From the NCBI GenBank assembly GCA_031761405.1, contig JASEVX010000010.1, positions 31,816,861 to 31,880,860 on the forward strand: a DNA stretch of 64,000 bases, given 5' to 3'. The DNA comes from Serripes groenlandicus (lineage: Eukaryota; Mollusca; Bivalvia; Cardiida; Cardiidae). The notes under the pieces were generated by a model. The model was given only the letters and a program-made list of their open reading frames with translations. It did not search any database and was not told the DNA's origin. This document shows, piece after piece, positions 45,240-57,995 of this stretch. The stretch's first letter is position 1. Each line of letters begins with the position of its first letter. The translations under genes and the position numbers were made by a program.

Positions 45240-46950
45240 AATGCAGTTTCAAGCAATGATCACAATAAAGTATACATTCAGCTAAAGTTTCATTTGTAGT
45301 ATAGCGGTTTTCAAACAATGATCACAATAAAGTATACATTCAGCTAAAGTTTCATTTGTAGTATAGCGGTTTTCAAGCAATGATCACAATAAAGTATACA
45401 TTCAGCTAAAGTTTCATTTGTAGTATAGCGGTTTTCAAGCAGTGATCACAATAAAGTATTCATTCAGCTAAAGTTTCATTTGTAGTATAACGGTTTTCAA
45501 GCAATGATCACAATAAAGTATACATTCAGCTTAAGTTTCATTTGTAGTATAGCGGTTTTCAAGCAATGATTACAATAAAGTATACATTCAGCTAAAGTTT
45601 CATTTGAAGTATAGCGGTTTTCAAACAATGATCACAATAAAGTAAACATTCAGCTAAAGTTTCATTTGTAGTATAGCGGTTTTCAAGCAATGATCACAAT
45701 AAAGTATACATTCAGCTAAAGTTTCATTTGTAGTATAGCGGTTTTCAAGCAATGATCACAATAAAATATACATTCAGCTAAAGTTTCATTTGTAGTATAG
45801 CGGTTTTCAAGCAATGATCACAATAAAGTATACATTCAGCTAAAGTTTCATTTGTAGTATAGCGGTTTTCAAACAATGATCACAATAAAGTATACATTCA
45901 GCTAAAGTTTCATTTGTAGTATAGCGGTTTTCAAGCAATGATCACAATAAAGTATTCATTCAGCTAAAGTTTCATTTGTAGTATAGCGGTTTTCAAGCAA
46001 TGATCACAATAAAGTATTCATTCAGCTAAAGTTTCATTTGTAGTATAACGGTTTTCAAGCAATGATCACAATAAAGTATACATTCAGCTTAAGTTTCATT
46101 TGTAGTATAGCGGTTTTCAAGCAATGATCACAATAAAGTATACATTCAGCTAAAGTTTCATTTGTAGTATAGCGGTTTTCAAACAATGATCACAATAAAG
46201 TATACATTCAGCTAAAGTTTCATTTGTAGTATAGCAGTTTTCAAACAATGATCACAATAAAGTATACATTCAGCTAAAGTTTCATTTGTAGTATAGCGGT
46301 TTTCAAACAATGATCACAATAAAGTATACATTCAGCTAAAGTTTCATTTGTAGTATAACGGTTTTCAAGCAATGATCACAATAAAGTATTCATTCAGCTA
46401 AAGTTTCATTTGTAGTATAGCGGTTTTCAAGCAATGTTCAAAATATAGTATGCATTCAGCTAAAGTTTCATTTATAGTATAGCGGTTTTCAAACAATGAT
46501 CACAATAAAGTATTCATTCAGCTAAAGTTTCATTTGTAGTATAGCGGTTTTCAAGCAATGATCAAAATAAAGTATACATTCAGCTAAAGTTTCATTTGTA
46601 GTATAGCGGTTTTCAAGCAATGATCACAATAAAGTATACATTCAGCTAAAGTTTCATTTGTAGTATAGCGGTTTTCAAACAATGATCACAATAAAGTATA
46701 CATTCAGCTAAAGTTTCATTTGTAGTATAGCGGTTTTCAAACAATGATCACAATAAAGTATACATTCAGTTAAAGTTTCATTTGTAGTATAGCGGTTTTC
46801 AAGCAATGATCACAATAAAGTATACATTCAGCTAAAGTTTCATTTGTAGTATAGCGGTTTTCAAACAATGATCACAATAAAGTATACATTCAGCTAAAGT
46901 TTCATTTGAAGTATAGCGGTTTTCAAATAGTGATAACAAAAAAGTGTACA
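45240..46950. repeat. 62-bp satellite, about 28 copies
   Basis: Units of 62 bases with landmarks CAAGCAATGATCACAATAAA, GTATACATTCAGCTAAAG and TTTCATTTGTAGTATAGCGG. For example, starts at 45374 and 45436 are exactly 62 apart. Copies are more than 95% alike. Recurrent variants (TATTCATT, TATAACGG, CAAACAATG) appear in clusters, suggesting multi-unit duplications. Most copies contain AATAAA on the plus strand. Confidence 0.97.
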
Positions 46951-46991
46951 TTCAACTAAAGTGTTATTATCATTTGTAGTATACCTTCTTG

Positions 46992-48630
46992 TTTCAGTGT
47001 CTTTAAAGACATCTATTACATTTCCACAATTATAAACACAATAAATGAGACAAGGGTCCCTAACTCGAATTGCATCTATTGCCTTACCCATTATTCCGAT
47101 TAAAATTTCTGTTGAAAATTCTGAGATATCTTCTTGATTTCCCATTATTATCATTAACACGTTTGCTCGATTTTCTTTTTTTTGCCTTTTGGCCCCTCTT
47201 CATCGGCGGTCTTTACTTGTCTGAAGAATTAAAGCTTTTGTTAAACACATGTAAAAATTCAATGATAAAATCATTCAGAAAAAATGATTATGATATAAAT
47301 TATTAAGCATAATAAATTGATGTCTTTCATTCAGTTTTACAATAAAGTTAAACAAGGTCTTGGTAAAACATCACACATAAAAAAGTCAAAAGCAAGGATA
47401 AGAAAATCTATATCAAATAAATTATAAAAAAAGCCAGCATCTGCAGAGATATCGCTTAGAATTTCAAAAAAACCTTCAAGCTTGTTCTGACATGGACACT
47501 GTAATTCATTTTCGAAAAATTTAATAGTTCTGTCTGAACACAAGTAATTATCAACTGTTCAGGGTTATATTTATGAATATTCTCAAACAATCTTGAGCGA
47601 ATTATTAATGCGTTCTTCTTTTTTATATCCATAGCGAGACTTCATAGGTAAAGTTCGTGTAAATCCGTTTTCTTATATAAGGCTGTTATTCTAAAACGTT
47701 GACTTTTCTTATAAGAGTCTAAAAGTCACGTAAACGGTTAACGACCTGGAGTGTTATGTAAAGTATTTGAGATACACGTGCTAGGTAACCGATTCAATTT
47801 TTAATAGCAACTTGTTTACGTCCCACTCTTTACGGGTTACTAGGTTAATAGCAAATATAGGTCTTTTTAATATATAAAGAGTATCTCTTTCCGTAATTGT
47901 CAGATGAAATATATAATGGCCTTCTGCGTTTTAAAGGCAGATTATAATACTTGAACATTACTTCACATTATTTTCATTAACCCCTTTCCCCGAATACTTC
48001 ATAGTGTATACAAAACAGTTAGAAGTAATTAAACACCCGTTTTATATAAAATGATTATACTGAATAGCGGAAGATTTGAGAAAGTGTTATCTGGGACGCT
48101 GACTTAATGTAAAAAATTATATAAGATGCTTAGTTAATAAATTGTATCAAAGGTTAACACTTTTATGATATCTAGGGCTTATCCCTTTCCAAATTAAAGG
48201 CGTCTTTTAACGCACAAGACATCCTTTAGCTATCTGATAATACGTTTAAAGATTCATCTTGTATTTGGATATTACATTATTATTTCTGTGATAGTTATTT
48301 TTAAACCGTTAACTTCTATTTAACTGTTTCAATCCTATAAAAGTTATTACTTTTTAGCTATCATACGATTAAAGACTGTGCGCGAATTGTTAATGAATTT
48401 CCGTTATGAAGGTAAGAATAAGTCAAAGTCGCAATATAGTCTATATACCGAAGCAACCCTTATCAAGACACGTTGATAGCGTTTACAATAAAAAAAAAAA
48501 AGGACAATTTTACCAAAATACGGCACTTTAAACCGGCTGCTTTTCCTTTAATTTCGAGTTAGGGACCCTTGTCTCATTTATTGTGTTTATAATTGTGGAA
48601 ATGTAATAGATGTCTTTAAAGACATTGAAA
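46992..48630. mobile_element. 1.64-kb unit with 79-bp inverted ends
   Basis: The left arm 46992-47070 (TTTCAGTGTCTTTAAAGACA ... AGGGTCCCTAACTCGAAT) and right arm 48552-48630 are reverse complements with about 77 of 79 bases equal. The ~1.48-kb interior is AT-rich. On the minus strand a frame (47160-46894) runs through the left arm and includes RVRDPCLIYCVYNCGN; the right arm keeps the same phrase on the plus strand. No transposase or known domain was recognised, nor a convincing target duplication. It may be a DNA transposon, a fold-back element, or an inverted duplication of a short exon-like segment. Confidence 0.65.
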
Positions 48631-50335
48631 TTTGAATATATTTGTTATGCTATTTTGAAAAGTTCTTGGCAAATACAGGTAGAAAGAATGTATTGCAAAT
48701 CAAAATGTGTAATTAACCTGTGTTAGATTATTAATCGACGCATTTTCTTTCTTTCTTGGGATTTTCTTGCATATACTGTGACGTGAATGGCGGTGATAAA
48801 GACTCTTAGCTTTCGATACTAAACAATAGTCACACCCGACGGTTCTTTTAACTACACATAACACAATATCAGCGTGGATAAGAACGACATTTTAATTATA
48901 ATTATATATTTATAAAGGCTTTGAAATACATCCCTTAATTTAAGCTCTTTTTAAGTCAATAAAAATGAATCATTTTTTATTCAAAACAATTAATACATAA
49001 TACATGTAAGACAAATGAATATCTTAAAGTAACAGTCAGTGCATATGTAATTCACACTCTGTATATGTCAATAAAAAAGAATCTATACAAATTAAGTCAA
49101 CAGAATCACGATAATTCAACAAACGGACCTGAATCCAGGGGCATTTACTAGTTGTAAATGATGGCCTCCATCCCTATGCTTGATTTAATCTGGCCGTCTC
49201 CGGACCGAACCCCGGGTCAAAGTCAGAGGCTGACAATGAGGTATTTTACACGCCATGATCTCCTGATACTAAAAATTCCCTGTCACCTGTCGGGAGAAAA
49301 CATAACGATAATAAGAATAAGTGAGGTTTGTTCCAGGAAAACCAACCGAAACGATAACTTTAAGACAAGTGAAGATGAAGAGATTGGCTCGGTTTGATAA
49401 TGTTGCTGTAGACGATGCTTTTATCATCAGTGATTTGTGAATATATATTTATTTATTTTTATTTTACTAAAGTTGAATTAGATTCTGTGTGGTAAACTGC
49501 AACGTATAAAGGCCAATATCAAATGTCGTTAGAATTGTGTCGACCTTAATACTCGACTAAGATGTAATGAATATAGAATGCGAAAAAATAATACAAAATG
49601 GCCAACAGTATAACAGAGATCGTTGCAAAACATACGATAAAGTACCACAAAAGAAGAAGATAACATTCGCGGTGTTTTCATGTACACATTATTGGATTCA
49701 ATTTCTTACAACCTGTACCTGTGTTTATTTTCAATCTTTGAAATTGGAATTTAGTCTCATGAAATTGGAAAGCTTTTTTGCTTTCAATGACTTATTTTAA
49801 GAACTACGTAATCTTTCATCGATCACTGCTACTCTTATACCGAGGGTTACAGTGATGTATTTCTTTCAGTCATATATTGCGATACTCTTTAAATCAACCA
49901 GAACTCACCTCCGCCATCCACAACGTTAGTAAACGTTCCGTTCCGTTCCACGCCATTCTTTGTCAACATTACACCAATCCCAACTCCCTTATGAAAGATA
50001 CAAGTTGGCTGCTTCTAAATGTAGTAAATCGCTTCACAATCAAACGATGCCAAACATTTGTAACAACACACAATTTCTGTAATGGTAGCTAAACTTCTGT
50101 AACCTATCGCAGACATTTCCCAGCCAGTATGTTGTTTAAACACATCACAGTTGACACTGGCGAACAATAACGCCAACAACAGCCGAATTCTAGATACACC
50201 TTCCATCTTGACTACTGAAGGTATGTGTTTTAAAACGCGTCACATTCCGACTTTAATAGATAGAACTCATAGTATCGGCTTGCATAAACTAGATCAATAT
50301 AAAGATAATCTCCCTGGGGAGGCTTTCGATTTATT
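48631..50335. other. AT-rich DNA, nothing firm
   Basis: One frame at 49158-49397 (79 codons, beginning MMASIPMLDLIWPSPD) lies in less AT-rich sequence and could be a coding remnant. I recognise no domain in it. The rest is AT-rich and featureless. Confidence 0.35.
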
Positions 50336-50522
50336 TAACCCTTTTCCACTTAAAACACATCTGCAGCAGAGGCCTTTGAAAACATAGTGACAAAATCCTG
50401 AAAATCTCCATAAAAAATAGCTTTATTGTTAAAAAGAATTGAAAACATTATGGCCAAAGGAGAAAGTGCTCATAAATGTCGTCGGCTTCAATTGCATCAA
50501 CATGTGTCTGCATGTTGGATCA
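50336..50522. mobile_element. MITE-1 copy, right end eroded
   Basis: AACCCTTTTCCACTTAAAAC, TCTGCAGCAGAGGCCTTTGA and GAAAACATTATGGCCAAAGG, then AGAAAGTGCTCATAAATG. The right terminus is only weakly recognisable. Another left-type fragment (TTAACCCCTTACCC, then AACAGACGATTCGAGAACC) lies at 50888-51000. Confidence 0.6.
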
Positions 50523-51000
50523 TTTATCTCCTATGATAGTTTCAGGGTCGTCTGCTTTGAAATCATCCGAGGAAAAACAACGTGTTGTAGTTTCAAATTA
50601 TCGTGGGGAAATAGTAAAGTACTCAATGTGTATATATGTCCTTCACAGGTAATCCAAAAGGTAGATGTTTTAAACGTAAACTAAACGTATAAGTCATGAA
50701 AAACATCCCCGCAATTCTAAGCGCCATTGAGGGTAGTAACAGGTAAACGATCTACCTTTGACTTAGCTTTGAACGGACCCCGGGTATCCCACCTACCAGA
50801 CGTTCGCTCAACTCGTTATGACACTACTGTTATGTTCGAACTGAGATACAAATCCCATCGAAGACAATAGTGCTTTTAAAGAGTCTCTTAACCCCTTACC
50901 CAAATACAAACGATTTTGACGCCTTTCAACAGACGATTCGAGAACCATTTGGACAAAATGAGAAATTTCTCCTTTATTCTTTTTTGCCAAATCATTACTT

Positions 51001-52260
51001 TGTTATGTATATAAGAAAGTGCTCGCAGACATTTTTATCAATTTTTACTTTTCAAATTAATATGCAGTCAAATGTCGTCTTTATCAGAGATCCAGTTGTG
51101 ATATGTAATTGCATCCAGATGTCATTTCATCTTGTGTTATAATTAGCCGAAAGTTATTATTCCTTTCCCTCCACCAAGAATATGACTGAAACCCACTTAT
51201 CTATTTTACATTGCGTAAAAGTTAAAATCAGCAGTTGTGTAGTTTGTTGTCAACATGTACGTATGCGTGACCAAAGTTTTGACGTTTTGCATGGGGTTTT
51301 GAAATGAACAAGTCAGTCTTGCAAGTCCTCAATACCAGATTTTTCATAGGCTAATGTACATTCCACACTTTAGTTAACTTTAATTTGATTGGTACCCTTC
51401 AAAGAGTTCAGCTCACTTAAATGTTACATTTCCTTATTTCTAGAACTTCTAGATGTTTGAAATACGTTCGAGTTCTGTGAATGTTACGTTTACATGCACA
51501 GTGAAAGCTCCCACGTGCAAGAATACATCTTTTACTAGGCAAGATTCATCAGTTACTATATTGGAAGCCTCACGTACCAAAGGGCTCGAGATCATGCCGT
51601 GAGCGTGTTCTGCCCCTAATACATTTACACAAACAGTGTCCTTGTGGGATAGGTCTCCTAGCAGTCATATAGCGTACTTACAGGTACAATAAATGCGTAC
51701 TTACTATATAAACTGAATTTTGTTTTGCAATCGATGTCAAATGAATTAATTGAATCTAATAAGACCAGACTGGGCAAAGTGCGATTCACCCAGTAATATA
51801 TGAAATCTATTTCCATTTGAAGTTTCATCAGCAGACGACAATTGAAAGCTCTATAGGACAAGAAAAGGAGTGACCCAATGTTGGCACACAACACCACGTC
51901 TAACCAAAATGAATACCAAATTTAGTAACTCTTTAATAAAATGGGATTAGAGATATGGTCCGAAAGGTTTGATGGAACGACGGCTGAGGTGCAAACCTAT
52001 AGTCCCACGGAACTTACCATATGGGACTTAAATGGAAAAATTGCTCAGTAAGGGCTATTTCCCCTTTGTTCTACAACGTTTCCTAGATATTTCTGCTTTT
52101 CAGTGCAGACGGCTCTCAAAGCATCATGTAAGTTAAGGACTCATAATTTCACAGGGCTGCAAGTATTGATGATGGTTTGATTATTTGAACGAATAAATAT
52201 CCCTAGATTATAGATTCAAGATTCAAACTCTTTATTTCGTAACGCAAATATACCTGTTTC
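51001..52260. other. Unrecognised DNA
   Basis: AT-rich. A possible MITE-1 scrap (CATCAGCAGACGACAATTGA) is present near 51828. No gene recognised. Confidence 0.4.
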
Positions 52261-52265
52261 TTCTT

Positions 52266-52600
52266 ACATATAAGCCGTTCCACGAAAAACCAACATTGTG
52301 AACATTGCGTAAAGTATCGACCTGGATTAGCATAAACATGCGTTGCAGGCTAATCCGGACAAACACTTTTTAGCTCCTGCGGACAACGCACGACGGACGA
52401 CGCACGACGGACGACGCACGACGGACGACGCACGACGGACGACGGACGACGCACGACCACGACGGACGACGCACGACCACGACCACGACGGACGACGCAC
52501 GACCACGACCACGACGGACGACGCACGACGGACGCCGGACAAAAGGCAATCACAATAACTCAACTTGAGTAAAGCTCAGGTGAGCTAAAAATGGAACTAA
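52266..52600. mobile_element. MITE-3 half joined to a GACGG-type minisatellite element
   Basis: Left MITE-3 landmarks (TAAGCCGTTCCACGAAAAAC, GCGTAAAGTATCGACCTGGA) run to about 52378. Then a GC-rich array of GACGGACGACGCAC and GACCACGACGGACG words runs to 52545, then ACTCAACTTGAGTAAAGCTC and AGGTGAGCTAA. The latter end I recognise as a common bivalve repeat terminus. The Asp/Arg/Thr and Val/Arg/Ser-rich frames here are repeat read-through. Confidence 0.75.
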
Positions 52601-53390
52601 ATTTATAATCTTTCGGAATGGTTCATTATTAAACAAAACATATAATAAACATGTAGGTTCTCATTTTACATCACGTTTATGTTGAACAACAAGTAAAACA
52701 CACCAAGCAAAGAAAGCATGATTCAGCATTTAAATTGTCAGATCTCAAAGAAAATGTGGCAATATTAATACACAAGACGCTTATATGTTATTCGATTCGA
52801 TGGTTAAACACATCAGTGTATTATAATTGTCAATGCATTAAGTGAATGTGGTTGATATCCGTTTAGTGTATGTCGCATTCAAATACGGCTAAAACTAAGA
52901 GAAATGACAAATAAAAGATACCCAAAAGAATTTTATTATATGTTCAGACGCATTGATGAAATTGATCAAAATAAATAGGCGACTTAGATCAAAGTTATTA
53001 AATGAAAACAGTTTTGGTTGTGCTTTGCTACCTCATGGCGTAGGAGACTCGAAACTATTTCTCAATATCTTAATAAATGTTTTTTACAAGTTCTAAAACA
53101 AAAGATATATGTTTTTACACAGAAAGGTGTTAACAATAAATACGATTTCAGATGCTCAATCATAGCTTAAATATTGGACAGGGTAGGCATAAAACCGTTG
53201 CTCATAATTGACGTTCCTTTGACTGTCAGAAACGAAATAGTACGTCGTAGAGGATGTTTCCACTTTATGAGTGTATGCTCTGATTATCAGGAGCACAGGA
53301 CCTTATCATTTCATTGAAATTGGAGTCATCACATCCAACAATAAGGCTAACGAAATAGTGACTCAAAATTGCATCCATGAAGTTTACATG
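52601..53390. other. AT-rich DNA, nothing recognised
   Basis: No repeat landmark or exon-like frame, other than the start of the frame described at 53394. Confidence 0.4.
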
Positions 53391-53393
53391 GGT

Positions 53394-53558
53394 ATGACCT
53401 ATGAAGAACTGATAATTTACATGGGTATGACATATGAAGAACTGATAGTTTACATAGGTATGACATATGAATTACTGATAATTGACCTAGGTATGACATA
53501 TGAATTACTGATAATTGACCTAGGTATGACATATGAAGAACTGATAGTTTACACGACG
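53394..53558. repeat. 33-bp tandem repeat, five copies, frame kept open
   Basis: Units start at 53394, 53427, 53460, 53493 and 53526. Each translates as MTYEELIIYMG or a variant (MTYELLIIDLG). They sit in a 131-codon frame (53271-53666) open on both sides of the array. Substitutions between copies change amino acids conservatively. The frame has no recognisable domain. It may be chance, as a 33-bp unit without stops cannot break a frame. Confidence 0.85.
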
Positions 53559-53756
53559 TATAGCGCAGACACAGGAATGGTGCTAAGATATACTTTATGT
53601 AGCATCAGGATATTGCTGATAAATAGCCCGGACACAAAATTAATGGTCTTTTATTATATTGTATAGAAATTGAAAGGGCCATAATTCTGTGAAAATAATA
53701 TATAAATCAAAATGTGTCTTCATGTGGAAAAGGTTTAAGAAGTGTGTTTGAATCCT

Positions 53757-53871
53757 CGTTGAATTGTGAAAAAATGAGAAATTGTGAACAATTTCTACTT
53801 TTGCTACAATGTTTTCAAAATTCGACTGTTCATATGCATCAAACTCCGTCTACATGAGGGAAACGGTTAAA
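53757..53871. mobile_element. MITE-1 copy, right half
   Basis: GAGAAATTGTGAACAATTTC hairpin, TTTTGCTACAATGTTTTCAA and TCTACATGAGGGAAACGGTT. A stray right end (TCTTCATGTGGAAAAGGTTT) lies just upstream at about 53718. Confidence 0.68.
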
Positions 53872-54050
53872 TCGTTTCGCAGAACCGTCTGTGACATTCG
53901 ATCGACCAGTATAGATCGAGATACAGATATATGCGGGTTCTCACATTCATTCTCACGTGCTATGTGTGCAGGTTTATTTTAGCTTCACAAACTTTACACG
54001 GACAGAAAATTACTAATCGTAGATATTCAAGGAGCGCATCTCAAGTAAAC

Positions 54051-54500
54051 GCTAATTCTTTCTCACATACAAATAAATCTGCAAAACACGACTTTGAAAA
54101 CAAATAGGCGGAAATATGGAAAATACCTAATTGAATGTGTCATTATTTGAAAAAAGTTCAAAACATAGTGGCAAAAGGATACATTGTTCCTTTTGAGAAA
54201 TTTCTTCTTTTGTCACAATGTTTTCAAAATCGTCTCCTTGATATTCATGTACGTCAAAGTGCGTATACATGTGCTGAAAGGCTAAGAATGTTTCTAAATC
54301 CCTCTGTGACTTTCACCTTTGTGGCAAACGGAGGAATTGCTTGTTTTGAACTATTCTCTGTTTGTCACCAATTATTAAAAAGACGCTTAATATATGCGTC
54401 GAAATGAGCCTACATATGGAAGAGGGTTAAGAAGTTTGTTTAATTCCTCGTTAACTGCTGCAGAGGCGTCAGAAAGCGTCTATATGAGGGAAAGAATGAT
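54051..54500. mobile_element. Cluster of MITE-1 copies and fragments
   Basis: One copy at 54051-54288 has TTTCTCACATACAAATAAAT, ACATAGTGGCAAAAGGATAC and TTTTGTCACAATGTTTTCAA. A second right half lies at 54318-54432 (GTGGCAAACGGAGGAATTGC, CATATGGAAGAGGGTTAA). A short right end lies at 54461-54500 (TGCTGCAGAGGCGTCAGAAA, ATGAGGGAAAG). Confidence 0.68.
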
Positions 54501-56915
54501 TGAACGCCTTATTAGACTGAAAGTTGTTTAATTAGTCTCACTACAACGATTTGCTATATTTGGACGGTACCCCTTAGGGTACTGTCTATAGTCATGTGCA
54601 TTTTGAGAAATCGTACAACAGCTGGCTCCCCGACTATAAACAGAACGACAGTGTAAAGCTGGGAGCCGAAAAAGAGGGATTTTTTTAACCGTCAACAAAA
54701 AAGTAGTGTCAATTATCAGGCTATAAAACTGCATTTTCGAAAACCTTGGTGAATCAAGATATCTGAATATTGAAAAAAGACTGTAAAAAGGAGGCATTAG
54801 TGGTTGAAAGTTGAAGTAGAACGTTTACAATATTGAGTTGAAGTTTGAATAAATATATTCATAATTAATGTATGAATATATACCAATTTCACGTGACATT
54901 TTGATAATTCTTGTTGATCAGGAAGTGGTTTCGTGGATGTTTGTAGTATTAACAATAATGCCTAACTCCCCTAACTCTAAACGCTTCGATGAAAAACTAT
55001 CTCCCAACTAATTTATCTAGCCAATCGATTCATTTTACTGAAAGAAGATGGTAAGGAACGACAACTCTGCGAAGGAGAACTTGCAACTTCCGTTCAAAAT
55101 GAAAGTAGAAATCTGACAAGCTGCGCTGACGATTGTTATTATTTTTGTGGAGGAAAGACACATGAAGTTTTATATTGAGGATGACTGACAGGAAAGAAAT
55201 GTATGCACGCCTAAAATGTTCATTTAGTCATCAATACGTATAACGTTCGAGGTAGGTCTGTCAATTAAACTGTAATTTGGAGTGGAAAACTTTTTTATTT
55301 TTATTTTCGCCCTGTGCTGTATCGTAACCGGATATGAAAATAAGCTCACATGTATTTAATGTACACGTATGTCTGAAAATAGCCCAATTCCTGTAGACAT
55401 TCGCTTATCCGTTTTATCATCTGACATATGTTAATTATTTAAAAAAGGGTGGCATATGAAGGAAAATAAAAAATAAAAAATGAAGGACTTCGGAGACTTT
55501 GTACATATATTCAGAGACATATATATATTTCTATTTAGGTCTCTGATATATTGTACAAGTGTATACTCGTTCTTGTATGTATACACTATTTAGGCTCATT
55601 TAAGGACTTAGGAGACAAAAGTGGTTAAGTGATGTGAAAACTGCTTTCAAACTTAAGTGTGTACAATTATTTGTATTGAATGATGATATTATTACAGGTT
55701 TTATTATTGAAAAGAATGAAGAAATACAATATATATTTATAAATGAATTTTCCAGATTTTGTCTATACTTAGATGGAGCATATGCATGATGCTTTGCCAA
55801 AAATGTTATTCAATTAACAAGCAAAAACACATGTATATTTGTATCAAGTTTGTGTACGCTATGTTATAATTTGTCTAGTGAATCCATGTCTAACTGACAC
55901 TCTGCCTTGGCGTCATTTATAATGTTATATTGACATAAAAGTAGTGAGGCTACACTGTTTCTAGGTCTAAATTACATGTATAGGGTCAGTTAAGACTGGT
56001 GAGACTGCATAATATGATACATAGGCTCCTCTGAGTCTTCACTGGATACAGATGCATTATAACCCCAAATAACTTAATGCAGATCAATAATTGTAAAGTA
56101 TCTATTATAAACGGACTATTTTATTATTCAAATCATAGCATACGTATATATTGATAAAAATGGTTTTGCGCAGACATGTATACAACTATACACATCTTGA
56201 TTTTATTTTTATTGTGCAATCAGTAACTGTATGTATTTTTGTTTTGTTTCAGATCATGGAAATATTGACAGGTTATTTAATGCGCAATACGCAACATTAC
56301 TTGTGAAGAAGATTCATAATGACAGTATGGGATATTTTTACAACCAACCTTTATGTATTGGAAAAGTTGGGGTATATTAACTGTTATTTCCGGTTTGGTT
56401 TTTAGTTGAATCTGAGAAATAAAAGACAAATGGCAAGTCGTGGACGCAACAAGACGGGTAGAAAACAAAAACAAAACGACGTTAATGACATTTCTTCAAA
56501 GCTGGTAAAAGCAGCGAGTCGTTGTGACAAGTATTCTGGATGAAAGTGTTTATTCTGTAAAGGTAACTCGGAAAACAATAACGGAATGGAAGAACAAATA
56601 TCTAGGCTATATGTAAACGACACAAATACGAATCAAGGTTGCACAATGTGATCTGTAATGTTTACTATAATACAGGAAGATAACTGTGTGATTAACTAAT
56701 TACTATGAACAAGACATTCAAGTAAATTATTTTGAGCTATAATACAGAGATGACACTTCTACATGATAACTAACATTAAGTAGATCATTTTGAACTACAT
56801 ATTGTGTCACACAGGGGGATCATTTGTTTTGTTAAATGACCAAAGATGTAAAATTTAAAAGTTAAACTGTAAGTTAACTAGCATTAAATGTTGTCAACAG
56901 TAAGAGGCATGAATA
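54501..56915. other. Long AT-rich stretch, no gene recognised
   Basis: Includes CAGAGACATATATATATTTC with TAGGTCTCTG (55512-55546), a hairpin like that at 44451. Short frames around 56400-56620 are compositional. No exon or known repeat was recognised. Confidence 0.4.
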
Positions 56916-57030
56916 AAAAGCATTGTGACAAAAGGAGAAATTGCTTGTATGGAGCAATTTCTTCCTCTGCTTCCATGTTTTCAAAAAGCCGTCTGCTGCA
57001 GAGGCGTCAGAAAGTGTCTATTTGAGGGAA
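56916..57030. mobile_element. MITE-1 copy, right half
   Basis: AAAAGCATTGTGACAAAAGG, the hairpin GAGAAATTGCTTGTATGGAG with CAATTTCTTCC, then GCCGTCTGCTGCAGAGGCGT and TTGAGGGAAAGGGTG. Confidence 0.75.
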
Positions 57031-57048
57031 AGGGTGATTGAAATATTA

Positions 57049-57560
57049 TAATTAGCTCCACTGGCTGAAAGCCAGTCGAACTTATGTCATGGTGAATTGT
57101 CCGTCTTGCATGCGTTAACTTTTTGCTTCAAACAACTTCTTCTCCCTAACCACTTGGCCAATTGAAATGAAACTTCCTCTCAATGTCCTCTCCTAAATTC
57201 CTTCATATTTTTTGGATCCATGCAAAATTCTGGTTTCCATGGCAACCGAAAGAAAAAAATAGTGAAAACTTAAAAAAATCTTCTCCGAGGAAAGTGTCTA
57301 ATTAGATTTTCTAATAATTTTGTAGAAATGTTCCTTGGGTGACCCTCTATCGGATTCCTTCAAGCCAAGTTGATTGGATGAAATACATAGTCGCGGGGGG
57401 GGGGGGGGGCGGGGCTATTTTGCCGTATGTGGTTATAATGAAAACTTAAAATATCTTTACCTCAAAAAGTGTTTGGCAAATTTTCAAATAATTTTGTAGA
57501 AATGTTCCTTGGGAGACCGACCCTCTATCAGATTCCTTCAAGCGATATTGATTAGTCGAA
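57049..57560. repeat. Degenerate molluscan repeat with G15 run
   Basis: Starts TTAGCTCCACTGGCTGAAAG and CTTATGTCATGGTGAATTGT, the opening also seen at 59972. TAATTTTGTAGAAATGTTCC recurs at 57317 and 57487, each followed by CTTGGG and then CCTCTATC, giving a ~170-bp unit. Fifteen G residues lie at 57395-57409. Confidence 0.65.
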
Positions 57561-57902
57561 TTTTTTATTGATCACAAAAGGAAAAAGCACATTATGAGAT
57601 TTAACTTCTGACATAAAGTTTAAAGATTTTCTGTTGCATCATTATTGTCTACAGCCTATATACATTCAAAGGTCAGTTTACTATATTTTTCTATGTATAT
57701 TCAAGTTGATATGTACTCATCATGCAACAGAATTTTCATTGACAAAATATGTCTCCAATTTTTCAATTGTTGAACATAGTAATGGGAAGAAAAGTTTGAA
57801 TATTTTAACAAAACTGTACATTTTGACCTGTTAATTTTTTTTGCATACTTCAAGGATTGGATATAATTGAACGGAAACAATATCACAGGCTCTTTTTAAA
57901 AA

Positions 57903-57960
57903 AACTTTACCCAAATTTAAACCAATCTACAGCAGACAACTTTGAAAATATCTTTGCAAG
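57903..57960. mobile_element. MITE-1 left-end fragment
   Basis: TTTACCCAAATTTAAACCAA, TCTACAGCAGACAACTTTGA. It stops shortly before the SINE at 57996. Confidence 0.55.
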
Positions 57961-57995
57961 CTCACTTTGGTACAGCATGTTTCCTATTTTATTAC

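Noticed and set aside
45240..46950. Satellite as a coding repeat
   Set aside because: The 62-bp unit is not a multiple of three and stops occur in all phases.
52343..52558. Asp/Arg/Thr-rich frame as a basic DNA-binding protein
   Set aside because: Encoded by GACGGACGACGCAC repeats. All frames and the opposite strand are equally open.
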